Positions 28,853 through 39,536 of a stretch of DNA of 64,000 nt are shown piece by piece; position 1 is the stretch's first letter, and each line of letters starts with the position of its first letter. This stretch comes from Pelagibacteraceae bacterium. GTDB lineage: Bacteria; Pseudomonadota; Alphaproteobacteria; HIMB59. Location of the stretch: positions 434,001-498,000 of the forward strand of contig BOYI01000001.1 of assembly GCA_019651435.1 (NCBI GenBank), read 5' to 3'. Position numbers and translations under genes: made by a program. The notes below the pieces were generated by a model. The model was not told the DNA's origin. It did not search any database and was given only the letters and a program-made list of their open reading frames with translations.

Positions 28853-29794
28853 ATGTTTTATCTCGATTTTGAAGAAAAGTTAGAAAAACTAGAAAGTGAA
28901 AAAAAATCTCTTCAAAAAGCATCAGAAGAAAGTGGAATTGATATATCCTCTAAAATTTTATCAATTGAGAAAAAAGAAAAAACTGAACTTGAAAAGATTT
29001 ACTCAAATTTATCTCCATGGCAAATTGTGAAAATTGCCAGACATCCTCAAAGACCTAAAACTAAAGATTATATTCAAAATATTTTTGAAAATTTTACATC
29101 TCTTTATGGTGATAGGCTTTATTCTGAGGACAATGCTGTTATTTCTGGGATGGCTTTTTTAGATCAAAATCCTGTCTTAGTTCTTGGTACTGAAAAAGGC
29201 CATGATATGAATTCTAGAATAAAACATAACTTTGGTATGGCTAAACCAGAGGGTTATAGAAAATCACAAAGAATTATGAAATTAGCTTCTAAATTAAATT
29301 TACCATTAATCTGTTTTATAGATACCTCTGGCGCATACCCTGGCAAGGATGCTGAAGAAAGGGGTCAAGCTGAAGCCATTGCTCAGTCAATGAAAGTAGC
29401 TTTAAACTGTGAAGCACCATGTATTTCTGTTGTTATAGGCGAAGGTGGTTCTGGAGGAGCAATAGCTTTAGCTACAAGTGATAAAGTTTTAATGCTTAGC
29501 AATTCTATTTATTCTGTTATTTCACCTGAGGGGTGTTCTTCTATCTTATGGAAATCTTCTGATTATGCTGAGACGGCCTCTAATTCACTAAAAATTACAG
29601 CTAAAGATTGCTTAGATTTAAAAATCATAGATGAAATTATTGAGGAACCTATCGGAGGAGCTCATAGAAATCATGAAATTATTTGTAGGGATCTAAAAAA
29701 ATCTCTCTTAGAAAATTTGAATGAGCTAAAAAAAATTGATTTAGCTACTCTTTTGACAAAGAGAAATAATCGCTATTTAAATTATTTACCTTAA
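28853..29794 (+). CDS. accA: Acetyl-CoA carboxylase carboxyltransferase subunit alpha
   Basis: 313 residues, intact. '[20 protein letters not shown]', '[20 protein letters not shown]', '[20 protein letters not shown]' and '[20 protein letters not shown]' are the AccA signature; the glycine-rich loops bind carboxybiotin and acetyl-CoA. Makes malonyl-CoA with AccB, AccC and AccD, none of which is in the window. Follows the recombinase by 7 bases; converges on secA with a 9-base overlap. Confidence 0.97.
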   Translation: MFYLDFEEKLEKLESEKKSLQKASEESGIDISSKILSIEKKEKTELEKIYSNLSPWQIVKIARHPQRPKTKDYIQNIFENFTSLYGDRLYSEDNAVISGMAFLDQNPVLVLGTEKGHDMNSRIKHNFGMAKPEGYRKSQRIMKLASKLNLPLICFIDTSGAYPGKDAEERGQAEAIAQSMKVALNCEAPCISVVIGEGGSGGAIALATSDKVLMLSNSIYSVISPEGCSSILWKSSDYAETASNSLKITAKDCLDLKIIDEIIEEPIGGAHRNHEIICRDLKKSLLENLNELKKIDLATLLTKRNNRYLNYLP

Positions 29795-32254
29795 GCTATA
29801 CTTCCCGTGACATTGTTTATATTTTTTTCCTGATCCACAAGGGCATGGGTCATTTCTTCCAATTTTTTTTGGTGTAGAGATATTAAAATTTTCATCTTCA
29901 TTTTTTTTTGAACTCTGATTAGTTATATTCATATTATTTAAAACTAATACTATTTGTTTTTGTATTTCATAAACTAAAGTGTTAAAAGCAGCAAAAGAGG
30001 CTTTTCTAAACTCATTTAAAGGATCTTTTCCTCCATATCCACTTAAACTCACGACATTCTGATATTTGTAAGTTCTTGAATATGATTATGCCAATTTCTA
30101 TCCAATATAGTTAAGCTTACTTGCCCTTTAAAATTTTTTTATAGATATCTTTATGTTTATCAAAATTTTGTTTTTTTAAATTTTATTAAAGGATCAAGAT
30201 AAATTGATTTATCATTCATATTTTTATTTTGCATGAAGGGTAGGGTATTATGAAAATTTTTAATTTCATCTTCTTCCCCTTCAAGTAAGTTAGTAATAAA
30301 TTCTTCTTCAGTTTCTTTAATAAAATTCAAAATATCTTCAGTTATTATCATTTCTCTTTTTGAGTAAATGATGTTTCTTTGGTTATCGATAATATTATCA
30401 AACTCTAATAATTGTTTTTTAATATCAAAATTATGCCCTTCTACTCTTTTTGGCTCTTTCAAAGAGGAGGGGAGCCACTTATGCTCAATCACTTCTCCTT
30501 TTTTTTTCCCTAGAGTTGACAACATAGATTGAAGTTTTTTCTGAACCAAAAATTCTCATAAGATCATCCCTTTAAAAGATACAAAAAAAATACTTTCTCC
30601 TGGGTCCCCTTGTCGTCCAGATCTCCTCTAAGTTGATTATCTATTCCCTTTTCTTTCATGTCTTTCTGTTCCAATAATACAAAGCCCTCCTAATTCTATA
30701 CTTTTTTATAGTCTGAGTCCTAAAGTTTTTTCCAAACCCCAGGATTACCTCCTAATTTGATATCAGTCCTCTACCACCCTATTGGGAGCAACTGTTATTT
30801 GAAATGGCTTTCCAGCTAAAGCTATAATTTCAGCTTCATTTTCATGGTTTTTGCATTTAATACATTATGAGGACTTCTGCCTTATTTAAAATTTCAGAAA
30901 TAAAGTTAGATTTTTCAATTGAAGTGGTACCTATCAAAAGAGGTTGTCCATTTTGATATTTATTCTTAACTAAGTTTAAGACTGCTTCATATTTTTCTTC
31001 ACTGGTTTTATATATTTGATCATTTCGATCTAATCTTATCATGGTTTTATTGGTAGGTATTTCTATGACACTTAGCCCATAAATCTCCAAAAATTCTTCT
31101 GCTTCTGTTTGAGCAGTACCAGTCATACCTGCCAATTTTTCATACTTTTTAAAATAATTTTGAAAAGTAATGCTAGCTAAAGTGATGCTTTCAGCTTGAA
31201 TTTTTACATTTTCTTTTGCCTCAAGAGACTGATGTAGTCCCTCTCCAAATCTTCTTCCTTGAGCTAACCTTCCGGAAAACTCATCGATTACTACAATCTG
31301 CCCATCTTTTACTATGTAATCTTTATCTTTCTCATAAATAAATCTTGCTTTTAATGATTGATTGACTATCTGGTAAGCTTCTAAATTTTCATTATCAAAT
31401 AAACTATTACCTTTTAGATAATTAATTTTTTTTAGGTTAAATTCAATTTTTTTGATTCCACTATCTTTGAGCAGAACATTCTTTCTCTCCTCATTTATTT
31501 CCACATCATCTAAAGATATATCTTCAGTAATTTCATAACAAAGTTTGAATAATTGAATGGGGTTTTAACAGGACCAGAAATACCAAGAGGTGATCTTGAC
31601 TCATCAATTAATACAGAGTCAGCTTCATCTATAATTGCAACATTTAATTCATTCTGCATTTTGGGCGTATTGATAGAACGAAGATTATCTCTTAAATAAT
31701 CAAAACAAAATTCATTATTATTTCCATAAACGACATCATTATTGTAACTAGAAATTTTTTCATCAACAGTCTGATCATTTTGGATAAAAGAATTTGTAAT
31801 ATTTAAATATTCATAAATAGGGTTCATCCAATTAGAGTCTCTTTTGGCAAGAAAATCATTTACAGTAATTAAGATGAACCTTTTTCTTTAATAGGTTGTT
31901 TAACAAAACCGGAATTGTTGCTACTAAAGTTTTTCCTTCTCCTGTCTTCATTTCAGCAATAAAACCATGAAATAACGCAAGACCACCAATAAGTTGACAA
32001 TCATAATGTCTAAGCCCAATAGTTTTTAATGCTACTTCTCTAACAACAGCGCAAGCAAAACAAATATCATCTTCTGAAAGAACACCATCTGACTTATCTC
32101 TGATTTCATCTAGTTTTTCATGAATATCCTCTTTGCTTAGAGTCTTAATTTCATTTTCAAGAGAATTTATTTTTTCTACATATTTACCAGAAATTTCTTT
32201 TAAAAGTTTAGAATTTTTTTGGTTAGCAAAAAAATCATTAATTTTCTGAAACAT
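29786..32254 (-). CDS. secA: Preprotein translocase ATPase SecA (many frameshifts)
   Basis: SecA pieces in order: '[20 protein letters not shown]' and '[20 protein letters not shown]' (Walker A), '[12 protein letters not shown]', '[19 protein letters not shown]' (Walker B), '[20 protein letters not shown]', '[13 protein letters not shown]', '[16 protein letters not shown]' after shift repair, and the zinc-binding tail '[20 protein letters not shown]'. At least six indels fall near 31850, 31507, 30855, 30550-30800 (several) and 30055-30160. The span equals about 820 codons, close to normal. SecA is essential, so these are best read as sequencing errors. Confidence 0.93.
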
Positions 32255-32279
32255 AGGATAGGTTTATATCAAATTATAT

Positions 32280-32987
32280 TTATTTCCACGATGTAAATGT
32301 GGAAATTTCTATTTCTACTGGAATGTAATCATGTTTTGCCACCAATTCTTTAAATAAAGAGGTTGTCTTTTTATAAAAATTTTTATTCGATCTACTTTTT
32401 TCTTTGTAATAGTTTGAAATACCTAATTCCTTAAAATCTTTTCTTATTTTATTAAGAGATTTGTAATTTACTTCTATATTTTCAGTACTTACAACTACCT
32501 CTTTGAATTTATTATCATTTAGATCTGATATTATATTGGAGATATTGTGAAAAGGACCAAATCTAAGCTGTGCACCATTAAATACATGATCATCAATTTC
32601 TAGAAAAATTTTCTGAAGAGTTCTAAATGAATTTAAGGTCAATAGGTTAAAGCAAAAAAACCCATTTTTATTAAGAATTTTGTATATATTTTTATATAAA
32701 TTTTGAGCATTATTTACCAAAGGTATTTGCAGATCAAAATTACAAATCAAAGCATCTACCTTTTTTTCCTTCTCAAAAATTAAGTTAATATCATTAATTA
32801 TAAAATCATTACTTGAAGAGTCCTTTACTTTAAGTCTTTCATCAAAAAGAATTGAAGAATTTGGTTTATGAAGAATTAAATCAGTTTTTTTGTTGATTAA
32901 TTCAATCCCTAGTTCAGCAACAAAATTATTTTTTTTATAATATAATTCTTTTCTGGCTTGTTTTTTTTTTAAATTAAATTCTAACAT
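32280..32987 (-). CDS. NDUFAF5/BioC-like methyltransferase-fold protein without a SAM motif
   Basis: 235 residues, intact. The C-terminal part 'GFFCFNLLTLNSFRTLQKIF' and 'NGAQLRFGPFHNISNI', plus the 'KIRKDFKELGISNYY' segment, resemble NDUFAF5 homologues, which modify the complex I subunit NDUFS7. N-terminal 'KKQARKELYYKKNNFVAELG' also fits. The glycine-rich SAM loop expected near residues 35-48 is missing; this stretch reads 'KKTDLILHKPNSSILFDERL'. It may be catalytically inactive or use SAM differently. Its ATG is 3 bases from that of the divergent small gene. Confidence 0.6.
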   Translation of the reverse strand: MLEFNLKKKQARKELYYKKNNFVAELGIELINKKTDLILHKPNSSILFDERLKVKDSSSNDFIINDINLIFEKEKKVDALICNFDLQIPLVNNAQNLYKNIYKILNKNGFFCFNLLTLNSFRTLQKIFLEIDDHVFNGAQLRFGPFHNISNIISDLNDNKFKEVVVSTENIEVNYKSLNKIRKDFKELGISNYYKEKSRSNKNFYKKTTSLFKELVAKHDYIPVEIEISTFTSWK

Positions 32988-32990
32988 TTT

Positions 32991-33314
32991 ATGTTAAATT
33001 ACCTCATGATTTCTAGATTTAACTTAGATCAAAAAAGATTGAACTTCTACGAGGATATTGAAAAATTTAATAAGGATTTTGACTCAATCAATTCTATGAC
33101 AAATAAAGAAGAGTTTGATTATTTAGCTGAAAAACCATCAGTATTAATCAATAAAGAGAAGACACTCAAGTTAAGTTTAATAAGGAAAGATAAAGAATTT
33201 ACCTATATTTTATTTGCCAATCATAGCCTATCCATTCTACCAGAAGAGAGCATCAAAGTTCATAAGGCTTCTAAGGAAAATACTTCTTTTGAATTATTTT
33301 CTCTTAAAGATTAA
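32991..33314 (+). CDS. Small protein of unknown function (107 residues)
   Basis: Basic/acidic mixed soluble protein, no signal peptide, no cysteines. Start may be 32991 or the in-frame ATG at 33006. The C-terminal 'SLIRKDKEFTYILFANHSLS' suggests a small beta-rich domain. It overlaps the nitrilase-family gene by one base. In many alphaproteobacteria a glutaredoxin gene (grxC) sits in this slot before the amidase and DUF1178; this protein has no CxxC and is not a glutaredoxin. Confidence 0.6.
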   Translation: MLNYLMISRFNLDQKRLNFYEDIEKFNKDFDSINSMTNKEEFDYLAEKPSVLINKEKTLKLSLIRKDKEFTYILFANHSLSILPEESIKVHKASKENTSFELFSLKD

Positions 33315-34102
33315 TGAGATTATCTCTTATCCAAATAACAGTTGGTCCCCAAATTGAAAAAAACTTTGAAAAAGTTGATAAATTTATCAATCAAGCTTTA
33401 AGCTTTAAGCCAAATTTAATTTTATTACCTGAGTGTTTTTTATTTCTATCTAATTTTAAGAAATTTTCATTCTCCATGGATCATGAATATATTTTGCATT
33501 ATCAAAATTTTGCAAAACAAAACAAAATAAATCTTTTATTAGGATCCTTGCCTATTTTAGATAATGATAAAGTTTATAATAGATCAGTTCTAATTAATCA
33601 TGAGGGAAGCATTGCTTCATATTATGATAAAATACATATGTTTGATGTTATTTTAAAAAATAATGAGGTGTATAAAGAGAGTGATACCTATACTTCTGGG
33701 TCTTCGTTAAAAACTATGGAGATTGATGGACAATTGATGGGTCATTCAATATGCTATGATTTACGTTTCCCTAAACTTTATAGAGAATTATCTAAAAAAT
33801 CTTGTAAAGCTATAGTAGTTCCCTCAGCATTTACTTATACAACAGGAAAAGCACACTGGCATTGTCTTCTTAGGGCTAGGGCTATTGAGAATGGTGTTTT
33901 TATAATAGCCCCAAATCAATGGGGAATTAATGAGGAAAATAGGTCAACTTACGGCCATAGTCTTGTAGTTAATCCATGGGGAGAAATTATATCTGAGGCT
34001 ACAGACTCCGAAATGGTTTTAAATTGTGAGATAGATTTAAATATCGTTGAAAATTTTCAAAATTCTATTCCTGTTTTAAAGCATGATAGAAATTTTGACT
34101 AA
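33314..34102 (+). CDS. Carbon-nitrogen hydrolase (Nit1-type, deaminated glutathione amidase-like)
   Basis: 262 residues, intact. The nitrilase triad is visible: Glu40 in 'NLILLPECFLF', Lys106 in 'YYDKIHMFDV' and Cys147 in 'MGHSICYDLRFPKLYRELS'. 'AFTYTTGKAHWHCLLRARAI' and 'YGHSLVVNPWGEII' are typical of the Nit1 branch, whose best-studied members hydrolyse deaminated glutathione as metabolite repair. Grouped with DUF1178 in many alphaproteobacteria, as here. Confidence 0.88.
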   Translation: MRLSLIQITVGPQIEKNFEKVDKFINQALSFKPNLILLPECFLFLSNFKKFSFSMDHEYILHYQNFAKQNKINLLLGSLPILDNDKVYNRSVLINHEGSIASYYDKIHMFDVILKNNEVYKESDTYTSGSSLKTMEIDGQLMGHSICYDLRFPKLYRELSKKSCKAIVVPSAFTYTTGKAHWHCLLRARAIENGVFIIAPNQWGINEENRSTYGHSLVVNPWGEIISEATDSEMVLNCEIDLNIVENFQNSIPVLKHDRNFD

Positions 34103-34137
34103 CTTGAAAATATAAATTTAAATATTAAATAATTAAC

Positions 34138-34572
34138 ATGATTAAATTCGACCTTAAATGCGATAACGATCACATATTCGAAGCTAGTTTTGATGACTCT
34201 GACTCATTTGAAAAACAGAGAAAAAAAAAGCTGATAGATTGCCCATTTTGTGGTTCAAGTAAAGTTTTTAAGTCTGTGATGGCACCAAATATTGCTTCAA
34301 AATCAAATAGTATTGCTAAACAAAAAAGAAATCAGGAAAAAGTTTTTGCAAATTACAATCAACAAATAAAAAAATTGAAAGAAGAGGTTGAAAAAAATTA
34401 TACATATGTAGGTAAAAAGTTTCCCGAAGAGGCAAGAAAAATTCATTATGGTGAAAAAGAAGATAAACCTATCTATGGAGAGGCTACAGAAAAAGAGAGT
34501 AAAGATCTTATTGAAGAGGGGATACCTTTAATAAGATTGCCTTTTGAAAAAAAACAAAAGAAAAAAAATTAA
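34138..34572 (+). CDS. DUF1178 family protein
   Basis: 144 residues. N-terminal zinc-ribbon-like segment 'MIKFDLKCDNDHIFEASF' with a second pair in 'LIDCPFCGSSKV', a linker of Lys/Asn-rich helix, then 'TYVGKKFPEEARKIHYGEKE' and 'PIYGEATEKESKDLIEEGI', which define DUF1178. Function unknown; consistently found next to the nitrilase-type amidase. The 3' end overlaps convergent ubiG by 4 bases. Confidence 0.9.
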   Translation: MIKFDLKCDNDHIFEASFDDSDSFEKQRKKKLIDCPFCGSSKVFKSVMAPNIASKSNSIAKQKRNQEKVFANYNQQIKKLKEEVEKNYTYVGKKFPEEARKIHYGEKEDKPIYGEATEKESKDLIEEGIPLIRLPFEKKQKKKN

Positions 34573-35228
34573 TTTCTTAAAGATACAAAGTAATTTACTA
34601 AGTCAATTTTTGATAATTTAAAACTTTTAAATAAAGGGTTATAGGTCATTCCTGAAACATCAATTAGATGTAGTTTATTATTGTTAGCTAAATTTTGAAT
34701 TTCAGATGGTTTTAAAAAATATTTATCATCATGGGTATTTTTAGGAAGTAATTTAAGATATTTTTCTGCCACATCGATAGCTAAAAATTTAGAAATTATA
34801 TTTTTATTCAAAGTTGAAATAAAAATTAAAGAGTTTCTATTTAATAATTTGAATAGATTTTTAAATAAAAATTCTCTTTCAGAAAAACTTAAATGCTCCA
34901 AAAATTCGAATATAAAAATAATATCGAATTTTTTTTTATTATTTTTAATGAAATTTTTTAAGTCAGTATTTTTCAGGGTAAAACCAATTTTATTCTTAAA
35001 TTTAAAGTTTTGTTGAATGTCTATGCCCAAGCATTGGTTATTCAATTCATGATAGTTTTTAAGAAATTCACCAGTTCCACAACCTATATCTAATATCTTT
35101 TTATTCTTGAGATATTCGTAAATATTCAAATGAGTGATTTTTTTAATAATTTTACTCATATATTGATGCCTGACGGCTATCATTTGTTCTAAGGGTTCGT
35201 AATATTTATAATTATAGTTCTGCATCAT
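34569..35228 (-). CDS. ubiG: UbiG-like ubiquinone O-methyltransferase
   Basis: 219-residue SAM methyltransferase. The SAM loop is 'KILDIGCGTGEFLKNY' and post-motifs 'IIFIFEFLEHLSFSEREFLF' and 'FISTLNKNIISKFLAIDVAE' plus 'LLPKNTHDDKYFLKPSEI' match UbiG, which methylates both O-positions of ubiquinone intermediates. The N-terminus 'YEPLEQMIAVRHQYMSKII' corresponds to the usual 'PLHxxNPxRLxYI'. Divergent from lysC with 39 bases between starts, a common alphaproteobacterial arrangement. Confidence 0.88.
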   Translation of the reverse strand: MMQNYNYKYYEPLEQMIAVRHQYMSKIIKKITHLNIYEYLKNKKILDIGCGTGEFLKNYHELNNQCLGIDIQQNFKFKNKIGFTLKNTDLKNFIKNNKKKFDIIFIFEFLEHLSFSEREFLFKNLFKLLNRNSLIFISTLNKNIISKFLAIDVAEKYLKLLPKNTHDDKYFLKPSEIQNLANNNKLHLIDVSGMTYNPLFKSFKLSKIDLVNYFVSLRN

Positions 35229-35267
35229 CTTTACTTAACAATACTTAAATGTATATTACCGTAATTT

Positions 35268-36477
35268 ATGAAAGTAAAAGTTTTAAAATTTGGAGGCACA
35301 TCTGTTGGTAGTCCAGAAGCGATTAAGAGATCGGCATCAATAATTTCAGATTGGTCAAAGAAATTTAAGGTTATTGCGGTATTATCTGCAATGTCAGGTG
35401 AGACGGACCGACTTATCAACTTAGCTAAAACTTTCTCAAAAAATCCAAATTCTATGGACTATGATAATGCTATTTCTACAGGAGAAAATGTTTCTTGTTC
35501 TCTAATGTCTATTTATCTCAATAGCATTAAAATAAAATCTAGATCTCTGTTAAGTTGGCAAATTCCAATAAGAACTTCTAATGAACACATGAAATCAAGA
35601 ATTCTATCGATAGAACATGATAAAATATTTAAAGAACTGCAAGAATATAATGTATTACTTATCCCAGGATTTCAGGGAATAAATGCAAAAAATGAAATTA
35701 CTACCTTGGTAGAGGTGGTTCTGACACTAGCGCCGTAGCCGTAGCGCGCTATAAATGCAGAATGCATATATATACTGATGTGATGGAGTTTATACAACTG
35801 ATCCTAACTTAGTTAAAAATGCAAAAAAAATTCCTCAAATATCATATGAAGAAATGCTTGAATTAGCTTCGCAAGGAGCTAAAGTTCTTCAAACTCGGTC
35901 AGTGGAATTGGCAATGAGAAAAAAAACAAAACTAAGTGTAAGATCATCAATGAAGCCAAAAACATCAGGCACTGTTGTTACCGAAGAAAATAGTAAATTA
36001 GAAAATAATACAGTTAGTGGTATTGCTTATTCAAAGGATGAAGCAAAAATAACCCTTTCAAGAGTTTTAGATAAACCGGGTGTTTCTTCAAAAATTTTTG
36101 GACCTTTAGCTAAGGGAAATATAAATGTTGATATGATTTTACAAAATGTCTCTCAAGATGGCAAATTTGCTAATTTATCTTTTACTCTTCCTAGAGGAGA
36201 TCTTGAAAAGGCTCTGAAAATTTTAAAAAAAGAAAAACCCAATATTGGGTATAAAAAAATTAATTCTTCAAACTCAATTTCAAAAATTTCTGTTGTTGGA
36301 GTAGGAATGAGATCACATGCTGGAGTTGCTCAAACACTCTTTGATACACTGGGAAAAAACAAAATTAATATTCAAGTGATCACAACTTCTGAAATCAAAA
36401 TTAGTATCTTAATTGATGAAAAATTTTCAGATATTGCAGTACAGAAACTACATCAAGCATTCAAATTATATAAATAG
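35268..36477 (+). CDS. lysC: Aspartokinase (frameshifted)
   Basis: First enzyme of the aspartate family (Lys, Thr, Met). 'KVLKFGGTSVGSPEAIKRSA' and 'IAVLSAMSGETD' form the nucleotide site; after a shift near 35705-35715 'LGRGGSDTSAVAVA' continues, and a second shift near 35780-35800 leads to 'ELASQGAKVLQTRSVELAMR'. Two ACT domains follow: 'ITLSRVLDKPGVSSKIFGPL' and 'ISVVGVGMRSHAGVAQTLFD'. Joined about 403 residues. The ACT domains predict feedback control by end products. Confidence 0.93.
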
Positions 36478-36482
36478 TTTTT

Positions 36483-37206
36483 TTGAATAAATCGTTTTCC
36501 ATCAAAGAAGCAAGGTTAGAAAAAGGTCTATCAATTGAGGATTTAGCACATAGGTTAAAAATTAGCCCATTAATAATTAAAAAAATTGAAAATAATGAGG
36601 AGTTACCTGAAAAATATAAATCATATGAGAAGATTTTTAGAAACTCTATCCTTAAATTGCTTGGTCTATATGAAATTTCAGGAAACAGTAAAACTAAATA
36701 AAATCCCTGATGATAATTCAAAATTAGTTTTAACAATATTTTCACTTTTCTTAATTTGTATTTTTTTGTTCTCAATATCTTTCGATATGTACAAAAAGTA
36801 TAATTTAAAACCTAGATTGAAGTTTTTCGAAAAAGATCAAACTTATCTTGATATGGAAAATAAATTATCAAATTTTAGATATGATGAAATTGATCATGAA
36901 CAATTTTTAAATAAATTAATATTCTTAAAAAATAACAATTTTTATAATTATTTTGAGATATCTGTTTTAGATAATAATACTATTTATTATAAGGTCTCTA
37001 ATGATAACAAAAAAACTTTAAAATTTGGCTCTATTACTCCCGATAATCCTCTATATTTAAATTTTAACGATGATTTTTCTATTGATTTATCTAATATTAA
37101 ATTCATTGATAAAATATTTGTAAATAATTCTATTTATCAAATTAATGTAGATAAGTCTTATGCATTAAAAAAATTTGATATAAATAAACTTATTGATCAT
37201 AAATGA
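36483..37206 (+). CDS. RodZ-like HTH membrane protein (one frameshift)
   Basis: An N-terminal cytoplasmic HTH resembling RodZ ('[20 protein letters not shown]', '[14 protein letters not shown]') is followed after a shift near 36640-36700 by a transmembrane helix ('[20 protein letters not shown]') and a periplasmic beta-rich domain of about 130 residues. The start is TTG at 36483. The HTH-TM-periplasmic layout and position directly before ispG match the alphaproteobacterial RodZ/DUF4115 type gene. A role with MreB in cell shape is inferred. Overlaps ispG by 4 bases. Confidence 0.75.
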
Positions 37207-38290
37207 AATATTCTTACACCATAAAAAGAAAGAAAACTAAACAGATACAAGTAGGTAGTGTTTTAGTGGGAGGAGATGCTCCTGTATCTGTTCAAACCAT
37301 GACTAATACTTTAACGCATGATATAGAAGCTACTTTAGAGCAAATAAGTTCAATTGAAAAAGAAGGTTGTGATATTGTAAGAGTCTCAATACCTGATGAA
37401 AAATCTTCAGACGCGCTAAAAAAAATAATTCCAAATATATCTATACCTGTTATTGCAGATATTCATTTTCACTATAAAAGAGCATTGGAGGCTGCTGAAA
37501 ATGGAGCTAATTGTTTGCGAATTAATCCTGGAAACATAGGATCAGTTGAAAAGATAAATGAGGTTATCGAAGCGGCAAAACAAAATAATATCCCTATTCG
37601 AGTGGGTGTGAATGCTGGCAGTCTAGAGAAGCAAATTTTAGAAAAATATAAAAGCCCTACAGCTCAAGCTTTGTTTGAAAGTGCTAAATTAAATATCCGA
37701 TTATTAGAAGATCAAAATTTTGATAATTTCAAAATTAGTGTAAAGGCCTCTAATATCTTTACTTCAGTAGAAGCGTATCAACTTTTGTCAGATTACTGTG
37801 ATTATCCTCTTCACTTGGGAATTACTGAAGCTGGTAGTTATTTTAGTGGTTCTATAAAATCATCCATAGGTCTTGGAATGCTTTTATATCAGGGTATTGG
37901 CGATACCATTCGGGTGTCTCTCTCAGATCACCCAACGCAAGAAGTTAAAGTGGGATTTGAAATGTTAAAATCTCTGAATTTAAGGGATTATGGGGTAACT
38001 ATTATTTCTTGCCCTCATGCGCCCGCCAGCAATTTGATGTTATTAAGACCGTTAAAAGTGTTGAAAGTCGTTTATCTCATATTAAAAAACCTATAACGGT
38101 ATCCATTATTGGGTGTGTTGTTAATGGACCGGGGGAGGCAACTATGACAAATATAGGTATTACAGGTGGGGGGAATGATACCCATATGGTCTACGTTGAC
38201 GGTGAAAAAAGTCATAGAATCCAAAATGAAGATCTTGTTGAGTATCTAGTTAAAACAATCGAAAATAAAGTAGAAGAAATTCACAATTAA
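37203..38290 (+). CDS. ispG: 4-hydroxy-3-methylbut-2-enyl diphosphate synthase (one frameshift)
   Basis: [4Fe-4S] enzyme of the MEP isoprenoid pathway (GcpE). '[20 protein letters not shown]', '[20 protein letters not shown]', 'LRINPGNIG' and 'HLGITEAGS' form the TIM-barrel. A shift near 38010-38025 precedes the cluster ligands in '[11 protein letters not shown]' and '[11 protein letters not shown]'. Joined about 362 residues. Feeds the polyprenyl synthase near the start of the window. Lies in the conserved RodZ-like, ispG, hisS order. Confidence 0.94.
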
Positions 38291-38293
38291 ATT

Positions 38294-39536
38294 ATGAAGA
38301 AAAATATCCAACTAGTTAAAGGCACGCATGATATTTATGGTGAGGATATTAAAAAATTTAACTTCATTGTTGATAAATTTTATTCTGTCACCAAAAAATT
38401 TAATTTTCATCAAGTTCAGACTCCAATTATTGAACACCAAGATTTATTTACTCGCTCTGTAGGTGAACACACAGATATCGTTTCTAAAGAAATGTATTCT
38501 TTTACAGACAAGGGAGATAGTACTATCTGTCTTAGACCTGAAGCAACTTCTAGTATAGCAAGATTAGTTGCAAGTGAATATCAATCAGGCTCCATGAAGA
38601 TTTCTACGCATGGCCCAATGTTTAGAAGGGAGAGACCTCAAAAGGGTCGATATCGTCAATTTCATCAGATTAATTTAGAAAATATGGGTGAAAAATCACC
38701 TTATCTTGATTTTGAAATTATTTTGATAGCATATAATTTGTTAAATGAATTAGGGGTAGATAAAAAACAATTCAAACTTATTTTAAATTCACTAGGCTCT
38801 CAAGATGATCAGTCAAATTATTCTAAAATTTTAATTGATTATTTAAGTCAATATAAATCTAAATTGTCTGAAACATCACTTTCTCGACTAGAAAAAAATC
38901 CAATGAGAATTTTAGATAGTAAAGATGAGCAAGACAAAGAAATACTTCTAAATGCCCCAGTAATCACTGAAAATTTATCTCAAGAAAGTTCCCAGTATTT
39001 TAATCAAGTAAAAGAACTTTTAGAAAATAATGGATTGATTTCACAATAGATCATAAATTAGTTCGAGGTTAGACTATTACACTGATACGCTTTTGAATTT
39101 CAAACAAACGAAGATAAAAGGCAAAATGCAATTCTTGCAGGAGGAAGATACGATAAGTTAATAAGCCTAATTTCAACAAGAGATATACCAGGAATTGGTT
39201 GGGCCGCAGGTGTGGAAAGATTGATGAGTCTAATTAATATTGAAAATCAAAAAGAGGAAAAATCATAAAGTCCTTTTTGCTGTTCAAAATGAAAAATACC
39301 TTCTTAAATCTGAAATTCTAAAACAAATTTATGACTTAGATTGTATTCATGAGACTAAAATCAATAAAAATATAAAAAAAATCTTTACTTATGCTGATAA
39401 AAATAATTTTAATTTTATTTTGCTCATTGGCGAAGAGGAAGACTCCAAAAATAAAATTATTTTGAAAAATTTAAATACAAAAGAGCAAAAAATATTTAAT
39501 CAAAGTGACATTAAATTAGTCAATGAAATTAGATAA
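38294..39536 (+). CDS. hisS: Histidyl-tRNA synthetase (several frameshifts)
   Basis: Class II synthetase. '[20 protein letters not shown]' at the start, motif 2 in '[20 protein letters not shown]', 'LVRGLDYYT' (split by shifts near 39040-39110) and '[14 protein letters not shown]' with motif 3 '[10 protein letters not shown]'. The anticodon-binding domain follows after a further shift near 39240-39260 ('[18 protein letters not shown]'). Joined about 414 residues, normal. Overlaps prfA by 14 bases. Confidence 0.92.

Noticed and set aside
29786-32254. secA as a pseudogene or as evidence of programmed frameshifting
   Set aside because: More than six shifts in one essential gene, mostly in homopolymers, with all motifs preserved across frames, fits sequencing error far better than decay or recoding.
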